Source: a virus. Taken from it: 21,207 nt of DNA. Numbering within the stretch: the stretch's first letter is position 1; each line of letters opens with the position of its first letter. A program made the translations under genes and the position numbers. This document shows positions 6,887 through 14,267 of this stretch, piece by piece. Below the pieces are notes generated by a model that saw nothing but the letters and a program-made list of their open reading frames with translations, was not told where the DNA came from and ran no database searches. The stretch is from IMG/VR virus record IMGVR_UViG_3300028025_006429, positions 1-21,207 of that record; one strand, 5' to 3'.

Positions 6887-7912
6887 ATGAAAAGTATACA
6901 AAACCAATACAACGACTTAAAAGAAGGTAAAATGTCACAAGCGAATTTCATGAGAAATTTACGCATGACAATGCCTCAATACGTAACTAACATCACATCA
7001 TTCCAAGATTCAGTTAGAATCCTTAAGAATAAGGGTTTATTACATGAATCTATAGCAGCATATGATGAAGCAGTAGTTTTATCTAAAGAAGAATTTGAAC
7101 AACCAGAAGAATCTAACGATGATGCTGAGTTTGATGCTATATTAAAGCAACTTGAAGATGAAATGGCAGGTGAAATTGCTGTTAAATCTGATGTTTTAGA
7201 CAAACCATTAGAAGAAGAAGAGCAATTAAACGAAGGTAAAGGTAAAGATTTACATCCAAACACAATCCATCCAGGTGAATTAAGAATGGGTATTAGAGTT
7301 GAAATGGAACATACTGATGATTTAAATGTAGCTAAAAAAATTGCTTTAGATCATTTAGCTGAAAATCCATTCTACTATACAGCATTAAAATTGTCTGGTA
7401 TTGAATCACCTTCAGCTCCAAAAGTTAAAGCACCTAAAGAAGTTAAAGAGAAAAAAGCTAAAGACACAACTGAATTAGTTGATAAAGCTAATCAAATGCA
7501 AAAGGTTAAAATGCCTAAAAAAGACGAAAAAAAAAAGCTTAAAGAAGAATTAGAAAACGAAGCTACAATGCGTTTTAAAGATTTACCTGCTGATCCTGAA
7601 AAATATAAAATTGTAAGAGATAGCAAAGGTTACATCATTAAAGCAACAAACGCTGATGGAGTTGAATTTCAAAAAGGAGATGTTGTTAAAACATATGATG
7701 GTGAAGAAATTAAAATAGCTAAATTCGAAGAAAGCCAAGGTAAAGTTAAAGCTATATATAGCACTGGAATGTTTTACAGAGGAATTGATATTGATGGTTT
7801 AGAAGCAGGAAAACCAGAATTTAGACCAGGAGTTGATATGGGTAAATCATTCGAAAAGATAAAAGAACAGTTAAGAAAAATAGTACGTCAAGCGTTAGCT
7901 GAAAACAAATAA
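6887..7912 (+). CDS. Head-module protein with DUF5661-like domain
   Basis: A 341-residue protein. The ATG at 6887 is chosen because the in-frame upstream start (6791) would run through the 44-aa gene, and because it sits 4 nt after that gene's stop. Layout: an N-terminal helical block (1-55, with SQANFMRNLRMTMPQYV), an acidic linker (60-118), a block at about 120-170 with HPGELRMGIRVEMEHT and AKKIALDHLAENPFYYTAL, then a Lys-rich linker and a mostly beta C-terminal part. The 120-170 block matches the DUF5661 pattern as I recall it (VEMEHT ... IALDHLAE ... YY). The last residues are IKEQLRKIVRQALAENK, another copy of the amphipathic tag. LHE, LNE and LAE are candidate protease sites. A prohead-core or protease-associated role is inferred from its place just before gene 21. 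Confidence 0.88.
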   Translation: MKSIQNQYNDLKEGKMSQANFMRNLRMTMPQYVTNITSFQDSVRILKNKGLLHESIAAYDEAVVLSKEEFEQPEESNDDAEFDAILKQLEDEMAGEIAVKSDVLDKPLEEEEQLNEGKGKDLHPNTIHPGELRMGIRVEMEHTDDLNVAKKIALDHLAENPFYYTALKLSGIESPSAPKVKAPKEVKEKKAKDTTELVDKANQMQKVKMPKKDEKKKLKEELENEATMRFKDLPADPEKYKIVRDSKGYIIKATNADGVEFQKGDVVKTYDGEEIKIAKFEESQGKVKAIYSTGMFYRGIDIDGLEAGKPEFRPGVDMGKSFEKIKEQLRKIVRQALAENK

Positions 7913-7913
7913 T

Positions 7914-8522
7914 ATGAAAGAATTATTAATAGATCACACACCATTCCACATTGCTAAACTAACTCTAACTGAAGCAAAAGCAACAGTTGGTGGTAGAATG
8001 CGTATTAAAGGTAAATTACAAGAATCTGAAGTTAAAAACGGTAATGGCCGTGTTTATCCTAAAGAAGTATTAGCTCGTGAGGCTAAAAAATATGCAGAAG
8101 GACCAGTAGCATCTAACACAGCAATGGGTGAATTAGATCATCCTGAATCAACAATTGTTAATTTAAATAACGTATCTCACGTTATAAAGCGTGTGTGGTG
8201 GGAAGGTAATGATTTAATGGGTGAATTAGAATTATTAAACACACCATCAGGTAAGATTGCACAAGAAATTGTATCAGCAGGTATTCCATTAGGTATATCA
8301 TCTCGTGGTATGGGTTCAGTTAAGCAAATTGGTGAAACTGTACAAGTACAAGACGATTTTGAATTATTATGTTGGGATTTGGTATCAGTACCATCAACAC
8401 CTAATGCATATATGACATTATCTGAAAGCAAGCAACGTCAAGATAACGCAGACTATAGTAAAGTTAATGGATTAATTACAGAAATTATCTGTAACGCAAC
8501 AGGAGTTTGTCCTCTTTGCTAG
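7914..8522 (+). CDS. gp21: Prohead core protease (T4 gp21-like)
   Basis: The serine protease that matures the prohead by cleaving scaffold, core and major capsid proteins after [L/I/V]-x-E. At 202 residues it is close to T4 gp21 (212). Visible hallmarks of the prohead-protease fold are GRMRIKGKLQESEVKNGNGRVYP (27-49), catalytic His in GELDHPES (H76), nucleophile in LGISSRGMGS (S129 or S130), and the downstream LLCWDLVSVPSTPNAY block (D155). Near the N-terminus LTLTE-A (17-21) is a plausible self-cleavage site. The C-terminus is unusual: it ends NATGVCPLC, with three cysteines in the last twelve residues. It starts one base after the previous stop. A hairpin terminator lies 34 nt downstream, separating it from the scaffold gene. 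Confidence 0.94.
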   Translation: MKELLIDHTPFHIAKLTLTEAKATVGGRMRIKGKLQESEVKNGNGRVYPKEVLAREAKKYAEGPVASNTAMGELDHPESTIVNLNNVSHVIKRVWWEGNDLMGELELLNTPSGKIAQEIVSAGIPLGISSRGMGSVKQIGETVQVQDDFELLCWDLVSVPSTPNAYMTLSESKQRQDNADYSKVNGLITEIICNATGVCPLC

Positions 8523-8551
8523 AAAGGATCGCGTTTTAACGTATCTACATA

Positions 8552-8559
8552 TATTTATG
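8552..8559 (+). promoter_or_regulatory. TATTTATG variant of the leader motif, copy 5
   Basis: This one-mismatch form of TATTTATA (ACATATATTTATGGG) lies between genes 21 and 22. Its last three bases are the first bases of the terminator hairpin stem at 8557-8583, and it is 111 nt from the gene 22 start. The overlap suggests either a promoter whose transcript meets an immediate hairpin or a motif that acts at RNA level. Confidence 0.35.
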
Positions 8560-8589
8560 GGTAACCTAAAATGGGTTGCCCATCTTTTT
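8557..8589 (+). terminator. Terminator between genes 21 and 22
   Basis: The arms ATGGGTAACC (8557-8566) and GGTTGCCCAT (8574-8583) pair over 10 bp with one U-G wobble, enclosing a 7-nt loop, followed by CTTTTT (8584-8589). It is a good intrinsic terminator or an attenuator that lowers read-through into the scaffold and capsid genes. Confidence 0.75.
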
Positions 8590-8617
8590 GCAACTCAGGT
8601 ATTACAAACCCATCTAT

Positions 8618-8638
8618 TAAGATTTTTTAATAATCTTA
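8618..8638 (+). other. A/T-rich hairpin in the gene 22 leader
   Basis: TAAGATT (8618-8624) and AATCTTA (8632-8638) form a perfect 7-bp stem with a 7-nt loop, 32 nt before the scaffold ATG. It has no long T-run and is weak, so it may be an mRNA-stabilising or translational element rather than a terminator. Confidence 0.35.
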
Positions 8639-8655
8639 TTTCCAAAATTAAATTT

Positions 8656-8661
8656 AAGGAG
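8656..8661 (+). promoter_or_regulatory. Shine-Dalgarno AAGGAG for gene 22
   Basis: AAGGAG lies 9 nt before ATG 8671, the clearest Shine-Dalgarno sequence in the window. It decides the start: an in-frame ATG at 8557 sits in the terminator stem and would add 38 residues unlike a scaffold N-terminus. Confidence 0.7.
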
Positions 8662-8670
8662 AAACACAAA

Positions 8671-9804
8671 ATGAGTACAAACAAAGATTTGTTCAAAGAA
8701 GCTATCGCTGACGCTAAACAAGTACGCGAAGCCGCATTAGCAAATGCAAAAGCTGCTCTTGAAGAAGCTCTTACTCCAAAATTACATTCTATGTTAGCTG
8801 CAAAGTTAGAAGAAATGAATGATAATGATGAAGATGAGAAACTTGAAGAAGTAGATTACATCTCTGCTAATGACAAAAGTAACGACTCTGATATGATCAG
8901 AAAGAGAGCTATCGATGCTGGTCAAATGTCAGAAGGCGAAGAATTAGAAGAAGATTTTGATTTGTCTGCAATTTTAGCAGAATTAGATTCTGAAGAATCT
9001 ATTGATGAAGCTAAAAAAGAAGATGAAGAAAAAATCGATGAAGCTAAAGAAGAAACAGAAGAAGCAGAAGAAGAAGAAACAGAAGACGAAGAGTCTGAAG
9101 AAGAAACTGAAACTGAAGAAACTGAAATCGAAGATGAAACTGAAGAAGATGTTAAAATTACAGATTTAACTGTAGACGAATTAAAAGACATTATCAAAGA
9201 CATCATCTCAGCTGAAATGGGTGCTGAAGCGGGCATGGAAATGGGCGCTGAAGACGAAATGGCAGATATGGGTGGTGAAGAAGAAATGGCTGTAGATTTA
9301 GGCGGTGAAGAAGCTGGAATGGAAATGGGCGCTGAAGAAGAAATCGACGAAGTAGATTTAGATGAATTATTAGCAGAATTAGATGCTTTAGACGAAGCTG
9401 ATGACAAAGAAGAAATGGACGAAGCTAAGAAAAAAGAAGCTAAAGAAGACGAAAAAGACGAAATGAAAGAAGCGATTGAAACAATCGAAGCATTACGTAA
9501 TGAATTACATGAGCAAAACTTATTAAATGCTAAGTTATTGTATGTAAACAAAATCTTCAAAGCTAAGAATTTAACTGAATCACAAAAAGTAAAAGTAATT
9601 GCATCTTTCGATAAAGCAACTACACCTGCACAAGCTAAAGAATTATTCGAATCAATCCAAAACTCTGAAATCGGAGCTAAGAAAGAAATCGTTAAAGAAT
9701 CATTAGGATTCGCTTCTAAAGCAGCTGGTGTTGCACCTAAGAAAGTGATCGTAGAATCAAATGATGTAATTTCTCGTATGCAAAAACTTGCAAACATTAA
9801 ATAA
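8671..9804 (+). CDS. gp22: Prohead scaffold / core protein (T4 gp22-like)
   Basis: The internal scaffold around which the major capsid protein assembles; it is degraded by the gp21-type protease. The product has 377 residues (T4 gp22 is 269). The N-terminus MSTNKDLFKEAIADAKQVRE and the following ALANAKAALEEAL-TPKL block are typical of gp22 in marine T4-like phages. The middle (roughly 50-270) is extremely acidic, with E/D runs and Met-Gly-Ala-Glu repeats (GMEMGAEDEMADMGGEEEM, AGMEMGAEEEIDEVDLDELL), which explains the extra length. The C-terminal third is helical: IEALRNELHEQNLLNAKLLY, then the NLTESQKVKVIASFDKA block. The order 21-22-23 is as in T4. The start is set by the Shine-Dalgarno sequence at 8656-8661. 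A long antisense reading frame over it is a composition artefact. Confidence 0.93.
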   Translation: MSTNKDLFKEAIADAKQVREAALANAKAALEEALTPKLHSMLAAKLEEMNDNDEDEKLEEVDYISANDKSNDSDMIRKRAIDAGQMSEGEELEEDFDLSAILAELDSEESIDEAKKEDEEKIDEAKEETEEAEEEETEDEESEEETETEETEIEDETEEDVKITDLTVDELKDIIKDIISAEMGAEAGMEMGAEDEMADMGGEEEMAVDLGGEEAGMEMGAEEEIDEVDLDELLAELDALDEADDKEEMDEAKKKEAKEDEKDEMKEAIETIEALRNELHEQNLLNAKLLYVNKIFKAKNLTESQKVKVIASFDKATTPAQAKELFESIQNSEIGAKKEIVKESLGFASKAAGVAPKKVIVESNDVISRMQKLANIK

Positions 9805-9832
9805 ATTTAAATAAAAACAAACTCGTTTAAAA

Positions 9833-11410
9833 ATGAACGTACAACAATTATTAGAATCATCTAATCAGTTTAAAACTGTAAGTGATGATGCGAAAAAATT
9901 GAGCACAAAATGGGCTCAATCAGGCCTTTTGGAAGGTCTTAAAGGAGAGAACGACAAGAATTCAATCGCTATGTTATTGGAAAACCAAGCTAAGCAATTG
10001 ATTGTTGAGCAATCTTCTACAGGTGGAACTAACTCAATGACAGGTGGTGGCTACAACTCAGAAAACTGGGCTGGTGTTGCTTTACCATTAGTAAGAAGAG
10101 TATTTGGTGAAATCGCTGCTAAAGAATTCGTTAGTGTACAACCTATGAACTTACCTTCAGGTCTTGTATTCTATCTTGACTTCAAATACGGTAACACTAA
10201 GGCTCCATTTACAGCAGGTGGTTCTTTATATGGTGCTAATGGTACTACAAACGTAACTGATATCGCTTCAGCTTCATTATATGGTGCTGGTAAGTTCGGT
10301 TACTCTATCAATAGCCAATCTTTAGCTATCGTAGCTACAACTGGTTCAGCAACTTGGGCAACATTCAACTTGAATGCTGACTACTCTGCATCAGCTACAA
10401 CTTACAAGACTTTAACAGTAACTTTACCAGCTTCTGCTGATGCTAACGCTGTTAGATCTTTCATTTGGACTTCAGGTTCAATCGTTGCTTCTGATATCTT
10501 ACAAGAATTCACTTCTACAAACGGTACAACTGTAACTTTCGTTGTAACTGGTTCTAAATTACCTTTAGTAAGTGGACCTACTTACTCTGGTAGCTTACAA
10601 TATTCTATCCAACCAACTCCAGCTGCTCGTGGTGATTACGAAGATGCTCCTGCAAATTCAATCGCTATCCCAGAAATCAATGTACAATTGAAATCTGAAG
10701 CAATCGTTGCTAAGACAAGAAAATTAAAAGCACAATGGACTCCAGAATTCGCTCAAGACTTAAACGCTTACCATAGTGTTGATGCTGAAGCTGAATTAAC
10801 TGGTGTTTTATCTCAATACATCTCTATGGAGATTGATTTAGAGATCTTGGATATGTTAATCCAAAACGCTTTCACAGTAGATTATTGGTCAGCAGTAAAC
10901 AACCAAGCGGTTGATGGTACTGGTGTTACTAACTCTAACTTAGCGTTCTTCAACACTCAAGGTGGTTGGTTCCAAACTTTAGGTACTAAGTTACAAAAAG
11001 TTTCTAACAAAATCCATCAGTTAACTTTAAGAGGTGGTGCTAATTTCTTAGTAACTTCTCCTACAGTAGCTACTATCTTAGAATCAATCCCAGGATTTGC
11101 TTCAGATGGTGACGGTGAGAAAATGGAATTCAACTTCGGTGTTCAAAAGGTTGGTACTTTAAATTCTCGTTATAAGGTTTACAAAAACCCTTACATGACT
11201 GAGAACGTAATCTTAATGGGTTACAAAGGTGCTCAGTTCTTAGAAGCTGGTGCTGTATTCGCTCCATATGTACCATTGATCATGACTCCATTGTTATACG
11301 ATCCAAATACCTTCACTCCACGTAAAGGTTTAATGACTCGTTACGCGAAGAAAATGATCCGTCCTGATTACTATGGTAAGATCTATGTTGCTGGTTTAAA
11401 TACTATCTAG
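9833..11410 (+). CDS. gp23: Major capsid protein (T4 gp23-like)
   Basis: The capsid hexamer protein (HK97 fold), 525 residues (T4 gp23 is 521). Signature region at 84-111: LPLVRRVFGE, then VSVQPMNLPSGLVFYLDF, equivalent to the T4 VRR...GVQPMN.PTG.VF block. The C-terminus has DPNTFTPRKGLMTRYAKK and MIRPDYYGKIYVAGL, as in marine gp23 proteins. Residues 1-59 (ending KQLIVE) form a charged, helical delta-like region, and cleavage IVE59-Q60 matches the gp21 [L/I/V]-x-E rule and the T4 site near residue 65. Residues about 125-265 are a Thr/Ser/Ala-rich beta region, a likely surface insertion domain. No separate vertex protein (gp24-like) gene is seen. The leader has no Shine-Dalgarno sequence and no TATTTATA, so it is probably co-transcribed with gene 22. 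A very strong terminator follows. Confidence 0.96.
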   Translation: MNVQQLLESSNQFKTVSDDAKKLSTKWAQSGLLEGLKGENDKNSIAMLLENQAKQLIVEQSSTGGTNSMTGGGYNSENWAGVALPLVRRVFGEIAAKEFVSVQPMNLPSGLVFYLDFKYGNTKAPFTAGGSLYGANGTTNVTDIASASLYGAGKFGYSINSQSLAIVATTGSATWATFNLNADYSASATTYKTLTVTLPASADANAVRSFIWTSGSIVASDILQEFTSTNGTTVTFVVTGSKLPLVSGPTYSGSLQYSIQPTPAARGDYEDAPANSIAIPEINVQLKSEAIVAKTRKLKAQWTPEFAQDLNAYHSVDAEAELTGVLSQYISMEIDLEILDMLIQNAFTVDYWSAVNNQAVDGTGVTNSNLAFFNTQGGWFQTLGTKLQKVSNKIHQLTLRGGANFLVTSPTVATILESIPGFASDGDGEKMEFNFGVQKVGTLNSRYKVYKNPYMTENVILMGYKGAQFLEAGAVFAPYVPLIMTPLLYDPNTFTPRKGLMTRYAKKMIRPDYYGKIYVAGLNTI

Positions 11411-11449
11411 TATTAACTAAACATAATTAGCCCCGTAAGGCTATAAATT

Positions 11450-11480
11450 GAGACTCGAGCGCAAGCTCGGGTCTCTTTTT
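11450..11480 (+). terminator. Strong terminator after the major capsid gene
   Basis: The arms GAGACTCGAGC (11450-11460) and GCTCGGGTCTC (11465-11475) form an 11-bp stem with one T-G wobble, capped by a GCAA tetraloop (11461-11464) and followed by TTTTT (11476-11480). It is the best terminator in the window, as expected after the most abundant structural gene. A small 5-bp hairpin (TAGCC 11428-11432 / GGCTA 11439-11443) precedes it. Confidence 0.9.
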
Positions 11481-11483
11481 GCA

Positions 11484-11491
11484 TATGTATA
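11484..11491 (+). promoter_or_regulatory. TATGTATA variant of the leader motif, copy 6 (before phoH)
   Basis: A one-mismatch form in the context CATATGTATACGTAAC; the flanks (CATA before, CGT after) match the exact copies. It lies just after the capsid terminator and 19 nt before the PhoH ATG at 11511, the same geometry as the portal copy. Confidence 0.4.
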
Positions 11492-11510
11492 CGTAACCAA
11501 ATTGTTATAC

Positions 11511-12179
11511 ATGAAAGAACCTAATCGCGAGAGAAAAAGTGAAATTAAGTCTATAAACGCTTTGCAATTAAATGAAGAGCAAAAAGAAGCAAAAAGGTTA
11601 ATAGTAGAAAATCAAATCGTAGTAATTACAGGTAGAGCAGGTAGTGGTAAATCATTAGTATGTGCTCAAGCCGCTCTAGATTTCCTTAAGAAAAAACAAA
11701 TTAACTGTATCTACAATACCCGCGCAGCTATTGAGGTAGGTAGAAGTTTAGGATTTTTACCTGGTGACATTAATGGTAAATTTGATCCATACATGGAAGC
11801 ACTAGTTGAAAACCTAGCTAAATGTTGTTCAGACAAAAATGAAGTACCTAAACTAATCGAAGATGGTAAAGTTAAAGCATTACCCGTTCAGTTTATCCGT
11901 GGTAAAACAATTGATGATATTCTAATAGTCGAGGAGGCACAAAACCTAACTAAAGGTGAAATGCTAGCCATATTGACACGCTTAGGTAAAAATGGTAAAA
12001 TTGTCATCAACGGTGATAATGAACAAACCGATATCAAATCATCTACAGGCGAAATAAACGGCTTAAGCTACGTTATCGAATTATCTAAAAAAATCGAGGA
12101 AATCAAGTGGATTAAATTGAAGGAGAACCATCGTTCTGACCTAGTAGGTAAAATACTTGAATACGAATACGGGAAATAG
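11511..12179 (+). CDS. phoH: PhoH-like P-loop ATPase
   Basis: A cytoplasmic ATPase of the PhoH family, common in marine phages; its physiological role in phages is unsettled (phosphate response, RNA metabolism). The product has 222 residues. Motifs: Walker A GRAGSGKS (41-48), the family motif GFLPGDINGKFDPYMEAL (81-98), Walker B ILIVEEAQNLT (137-147, with E where D is usual), sensor-like GDNEQTDI (168-175) and a C-terminal NHRSDLVGKILEY (206-218) arginine motif. The ATG at 11511 is chosen because the in-frame ATG at 11448 lies at the edge of the terminator stem and would put the terminator inside the gene. The gene is framed by the capsid terminator and a TATTTATA motif, so it looks like an independent cassette in the structural region. 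Confidence 0.92.
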   Translation: MKEPNRERKSEIKSINALQLNEEQKEAKRLIVENQIVVITGRAGSGKSLVCAQAALDFLKKKQINCIYNTRAAIEVGRSLGFLPGDINGKFDPYMEALVENLAKCCSDKNEVPKLIEDGKVKALPVQFIRGKTIDDILIVEEAQNLTKGEMLAILTRLGKNGKIVINGDNEQTDIKSSTGEINGLSYVIELSKKIEEIKWIKLKENHRSDLVGKILEYEYGK

Positions 12180-12182
12180 TTA

Positions 12183-12190
12183 TATTTATA
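12183..12190 (+). promoter_or_regulatory. TATTTATA leader motif, copy 7 (before neck gene)
   Basis: An exact copy (TTATATTTATACGTG), 22 nt before the ATG at 12213. A 10-bp palindrome TACTTAAGTA (12203-12212) lies between it and the start codon. It heads a run of coupled neck and tail-completion genes. Confidence 0.55.
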
Positions 12191-12212
12191 CGTGTTAAAT
12201 ACTACTTAAGTA

Positions 12213-13388
12213 ATGTCAAATATAGCAATTTATAACGGCTCATCAACATTTGTTTCGGGCAGTTCAACCCCCTTTGGATTTTATGATAATGATAGCACCT
12301 TTAGAACAGATGCTGTTAATGTATCACAATGGTGTGCACAACGCTTAGGTTATCCTTTAGTTGAAGTCGAATTACAATCAGGTTCATTTTTTACTGCTTT
12401 TGAAGAAGCAGTTACTACATATGGTAACGAAGTTTACCAATGGAAAGTTCGTGAAAACTATCTTAATTTAGAAGGATCTTCAACAGGTTCTAATCTAAAT
12501 AACCAATTGATTACCCCTAATATGGGTAATATAATCCGTATTTCCGAAATGTATGCTTCAGAAGCAGGAACTGGTGGTAATATAAACATTTATACAGGTT
12601 CTGTTGTACTACAGAATGGTGTTCAAGATTATGATATTGATCTTGCTATATCTGCATCTATTGGCTATACAGGTTCAGTTGAAGTTAAAAGAGTATTCTA
12701 CGAAAACCCACCAGCAATTGTAAGATATTTTGATCCATATGCTGGTACAGGTACTGGTATCCAATCATTACTTGAAACATTTGGTTTTGGCCAAATGTCT
12801 CCTGGTATTAACTTCTTGTTAATGCCTATCTATTTTGATGTTCAAAAAATCCAAGCAATTGAATTAAATGACCAAATTAGAAAGTCAGCGTATTCATTTG
12901 ATTTAGTGAATAACAAATTAAGAGTATTCCCTATTCCAACTAGCGTAATGTTAGGAATGAACGATAAATTATTTTTCCATTACATTAAAACAGAAGAAAG
13001 AAATAATCCTGTAACAGCAGCTGCGGCTCAAGCATCAGGTAGTTTAATTACTAATGTTTCAAATGTACCATATCAGAATCCAATTTACGCTCAAATTAAT
13101 TCAATTGGTAAACAGTGGATTCGTCAATATACTTTAGCAACTGCTAAAGAAATTTTAGCATACGTTAGAGGTAAATACTCTACTGTACCTATTCCAGGTG
13201 CTGAGGTAACATTAAATCAACAAGATTTATTGACTGATGCTAGAGCAGAAAAAGCAGCTTTATTAGAACAATTACGTGCTATGTTAGATCAAACATCTCG
13301 TAAAACTCAACTTGAACAACAAGCTAATGAAGTTGATTTTATTAATAAACAATTAACAAACGTTCCACTTCCAATTTATATATTCTAA
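12213..13388 (+). CDS. gp13: Neck protein (probably T4 gp13-like)
   Basis: A 391-residue protein. Residues about 37-75 (VSQWCAQRLGYPLVEVEL, then FFTAFEEAVTTYGNEVYQW) form a compact helical segment that I associate with head-completion/neck proteins of T4-like phages. The middle is beta-rich and Gly/Ser/Thr-rich; the C-terminal third is helical (ATAKEILAYVRGKYSTVPIP, then LLTDARAEKAALLEQLRAML). Such proteins form the ring below the portal that seals packaged DNA and accepts the tail. T4 gp13 is shorter (309), and the assignment leans on gene order (directly before the gp14-like and gp15-like genes). It ends in TAATG, coupled to the next gene. An alternative is another head-tail connector family with the same role. 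Confidence 0.6.
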   Translation: MSNIAIYNGSSTFVSGSSTPFGFYDNDSTFRTDAVNVSQWCAQRLGYPLVEVELQSGSFFTAFEEAVTTYGNEVYQWKVRENYLNLEGSSTGSNLNNQLITPNMGNIIRISEMYASEAGTGGNINIYTGSVVLQNGVQDYDIDLAISASIGYTGSVEVKRVFYENPPAIVRYFDPYAGTGTGIQSLLETFGFGQMSPGINFLLMPIYFDVQKIQAIELNDQIRKSAYSFDLVNNKLRVFPIPTSVMLGMNDKLFFHYIKTEERNNPVTAAAAQASGSLITNVSNVPYQNPIYAQINSIGKQWIRQYTLATAKEILAYVRGKYSTVPIPGAEVTLNQQDLLTDARAEKAALLEQLRAMLDQTSRKTQLEQQANEVDFINKQLTNVPLPIYIF

Positions 13389-13726
13389 TGACACAATTAT
13401 CAAATTTACTATTAGAGGGTCTTGTACTATATAAAATTGAAGTACTGATCAAAACATCAACTGATGAAAATCAGGTGTATGTTTATAATGAAATTAGAGG
13501 ATTAAAAGATATAGTAGTAGTTACTGTTGAGCAAAATGATTTCTTAAAAACCAAAAGTAATGAAAAACATCAGTTTGCACTACTTAAGATGAAATATCTT
13601 GCTTCAGAAGAACCTAAAGCCGCTATTAATACTATTAAAACAGATGCTCTAGTAACTACTAGAATACCTGGTTTATTACAATTTATTCCTCGTTTTAATA
13701 CACTAGAAAAAGTAGGAGAATACTAA
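13388..13726 (+). CDS. 112-aa protein in the neck operon, function unknown
   Basis: The start overlaps the previous stop by one base. The pattern YKIEVLIKTS / YVYNEIRGLKDIVVVTV / HQFALLKMKYLA / PKAAINTIKTDALVTTRIPG alternates strand-helix-strand-strand-helix, compatible with a ferredoxin-like (ACT-like) fold. I recall similar small proteins with an EIRGLKDI-type segment near neck genes of T4-like phages, but no named family is recognised. It lies between the gp13-like and gp14-like genes, so a connector or assembly-factor role is inferred. Confidence 0.8.
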   Translation: MTQLSNLLLEGLVLYKIEVLIKTSTDENQVYVYNEIRGLKDIVVVTVEQNDFLKTKSNEKHQFALLKMKYLASEEPKAAINTIKTDALVTTRIPGLLQFIPRFNTLEKVGEY

Positions 13727-13727
13727 T

Positions 13728-14267
13728 ATGAGTTTATTTGGTACCGCGCGTGACGCAAGTTTAGTTAGGCACATTGGTCGTGAGTTGGTCAATAATATTA
13801 TTGAGCAACAAGTGGGCTACTATAAGCTTGACTTAAAACAAACCACTACAAACATGTATGGTGAAGCAAACGGCTCTAAAATATACTACAACCCAGTATT
13901 AATAAACTGTATTATAGAAAGAACACCACAAACTTGGAGTACTGATAGCTTTGGTCCTGATGTTAAACAAGATTTAACAGTTAGATTTTTAAGAGATGAT
14001 CTAGCAGGTATTGATTTATCAATAGAATTATCAGGAGGAGGTCAAGGATTTGCTTATGGAGTAGTACCTGAAGTAGGCGATATAATGGTGTGGCAAAATA
14101 ACTACTATGAAGTAGATGGTATTATAGAAAATCAATTATTTGTAGGTAAAGATCCAGGTTATTCATATTCAACAGATAATGATGGGTTTGGTTCTTCAAT
14201 CTCAATTATAGTAAACGCTCATTACACTCGTATTGAGAAATTAGGCATAGAAAAAGATAGATTATAA
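13728..14267 (+). CDS. gp14: Neck protein (T4 gp14-like)
   Basis: A 179-residue protein. The N-terminal block FGTARDASLVRHIGRELVNN followed by IIEQQVGYYKLDLKQTTTNMYGEA, and the C-terminal block VGKDPGYSYSTDNDGFG with SISIIVNAHYTR, match the pattern I know from gp14-type neck proteins in T4-like marine phages (YK.....TN.YGE ... FG.S.SI...AH.TR). T4 gp14 is 256 residues, so this form is compact. The central part, with PEVGDIMVWQNNYYEVDGI, is beta-rich. With gp13 it would form the collar joining head and tail. A TAGGAG sequence inside the preceding gene could act as a Shine-Dalgarno sequence. The stop overlaps the next start. Confidence 0.7.
   Translation: MSLFGTARDASLVRHIGRELVNNIIEQQVGYYKLDLKQTTTNMYGEANGSKIYYNPVLINCIIERTPQTWSTDSFGPDVKQDLTVRFLRDDLAGIDLSIELSGGGQGFAYGVVPEVGDIMVWQNNYYEVDGIIENQLFVGKDPGYSYSTDNDGFGSSISIIVNAHYTRIEKLGIEKDRL

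Noticed and set aside
8557-8670. In-frame upstream extension of the scaffold gene (ATG 8557)
   Set aside because: The ATG lies in a terminator stem; the AAGGAG at 8656 and a typical gp22 N-terminus support ATG 8671.
8922-9797. 291-codon open frame on the minus strand opposite the scaffold gene
   Set aside because: It is a Ser/Ala run created by reading the Glu-rich repeats of gene 22 backwards; there is no leader and no family resemblance, and it is fully antisense to a well-supported gene.
11448-11510. In-frame upstream start for the PhoH-like gene
   Set aside because: The extension encodes the terminator hairpin and T-run; ATG 11511 gives a normal PhoH N-terminus.
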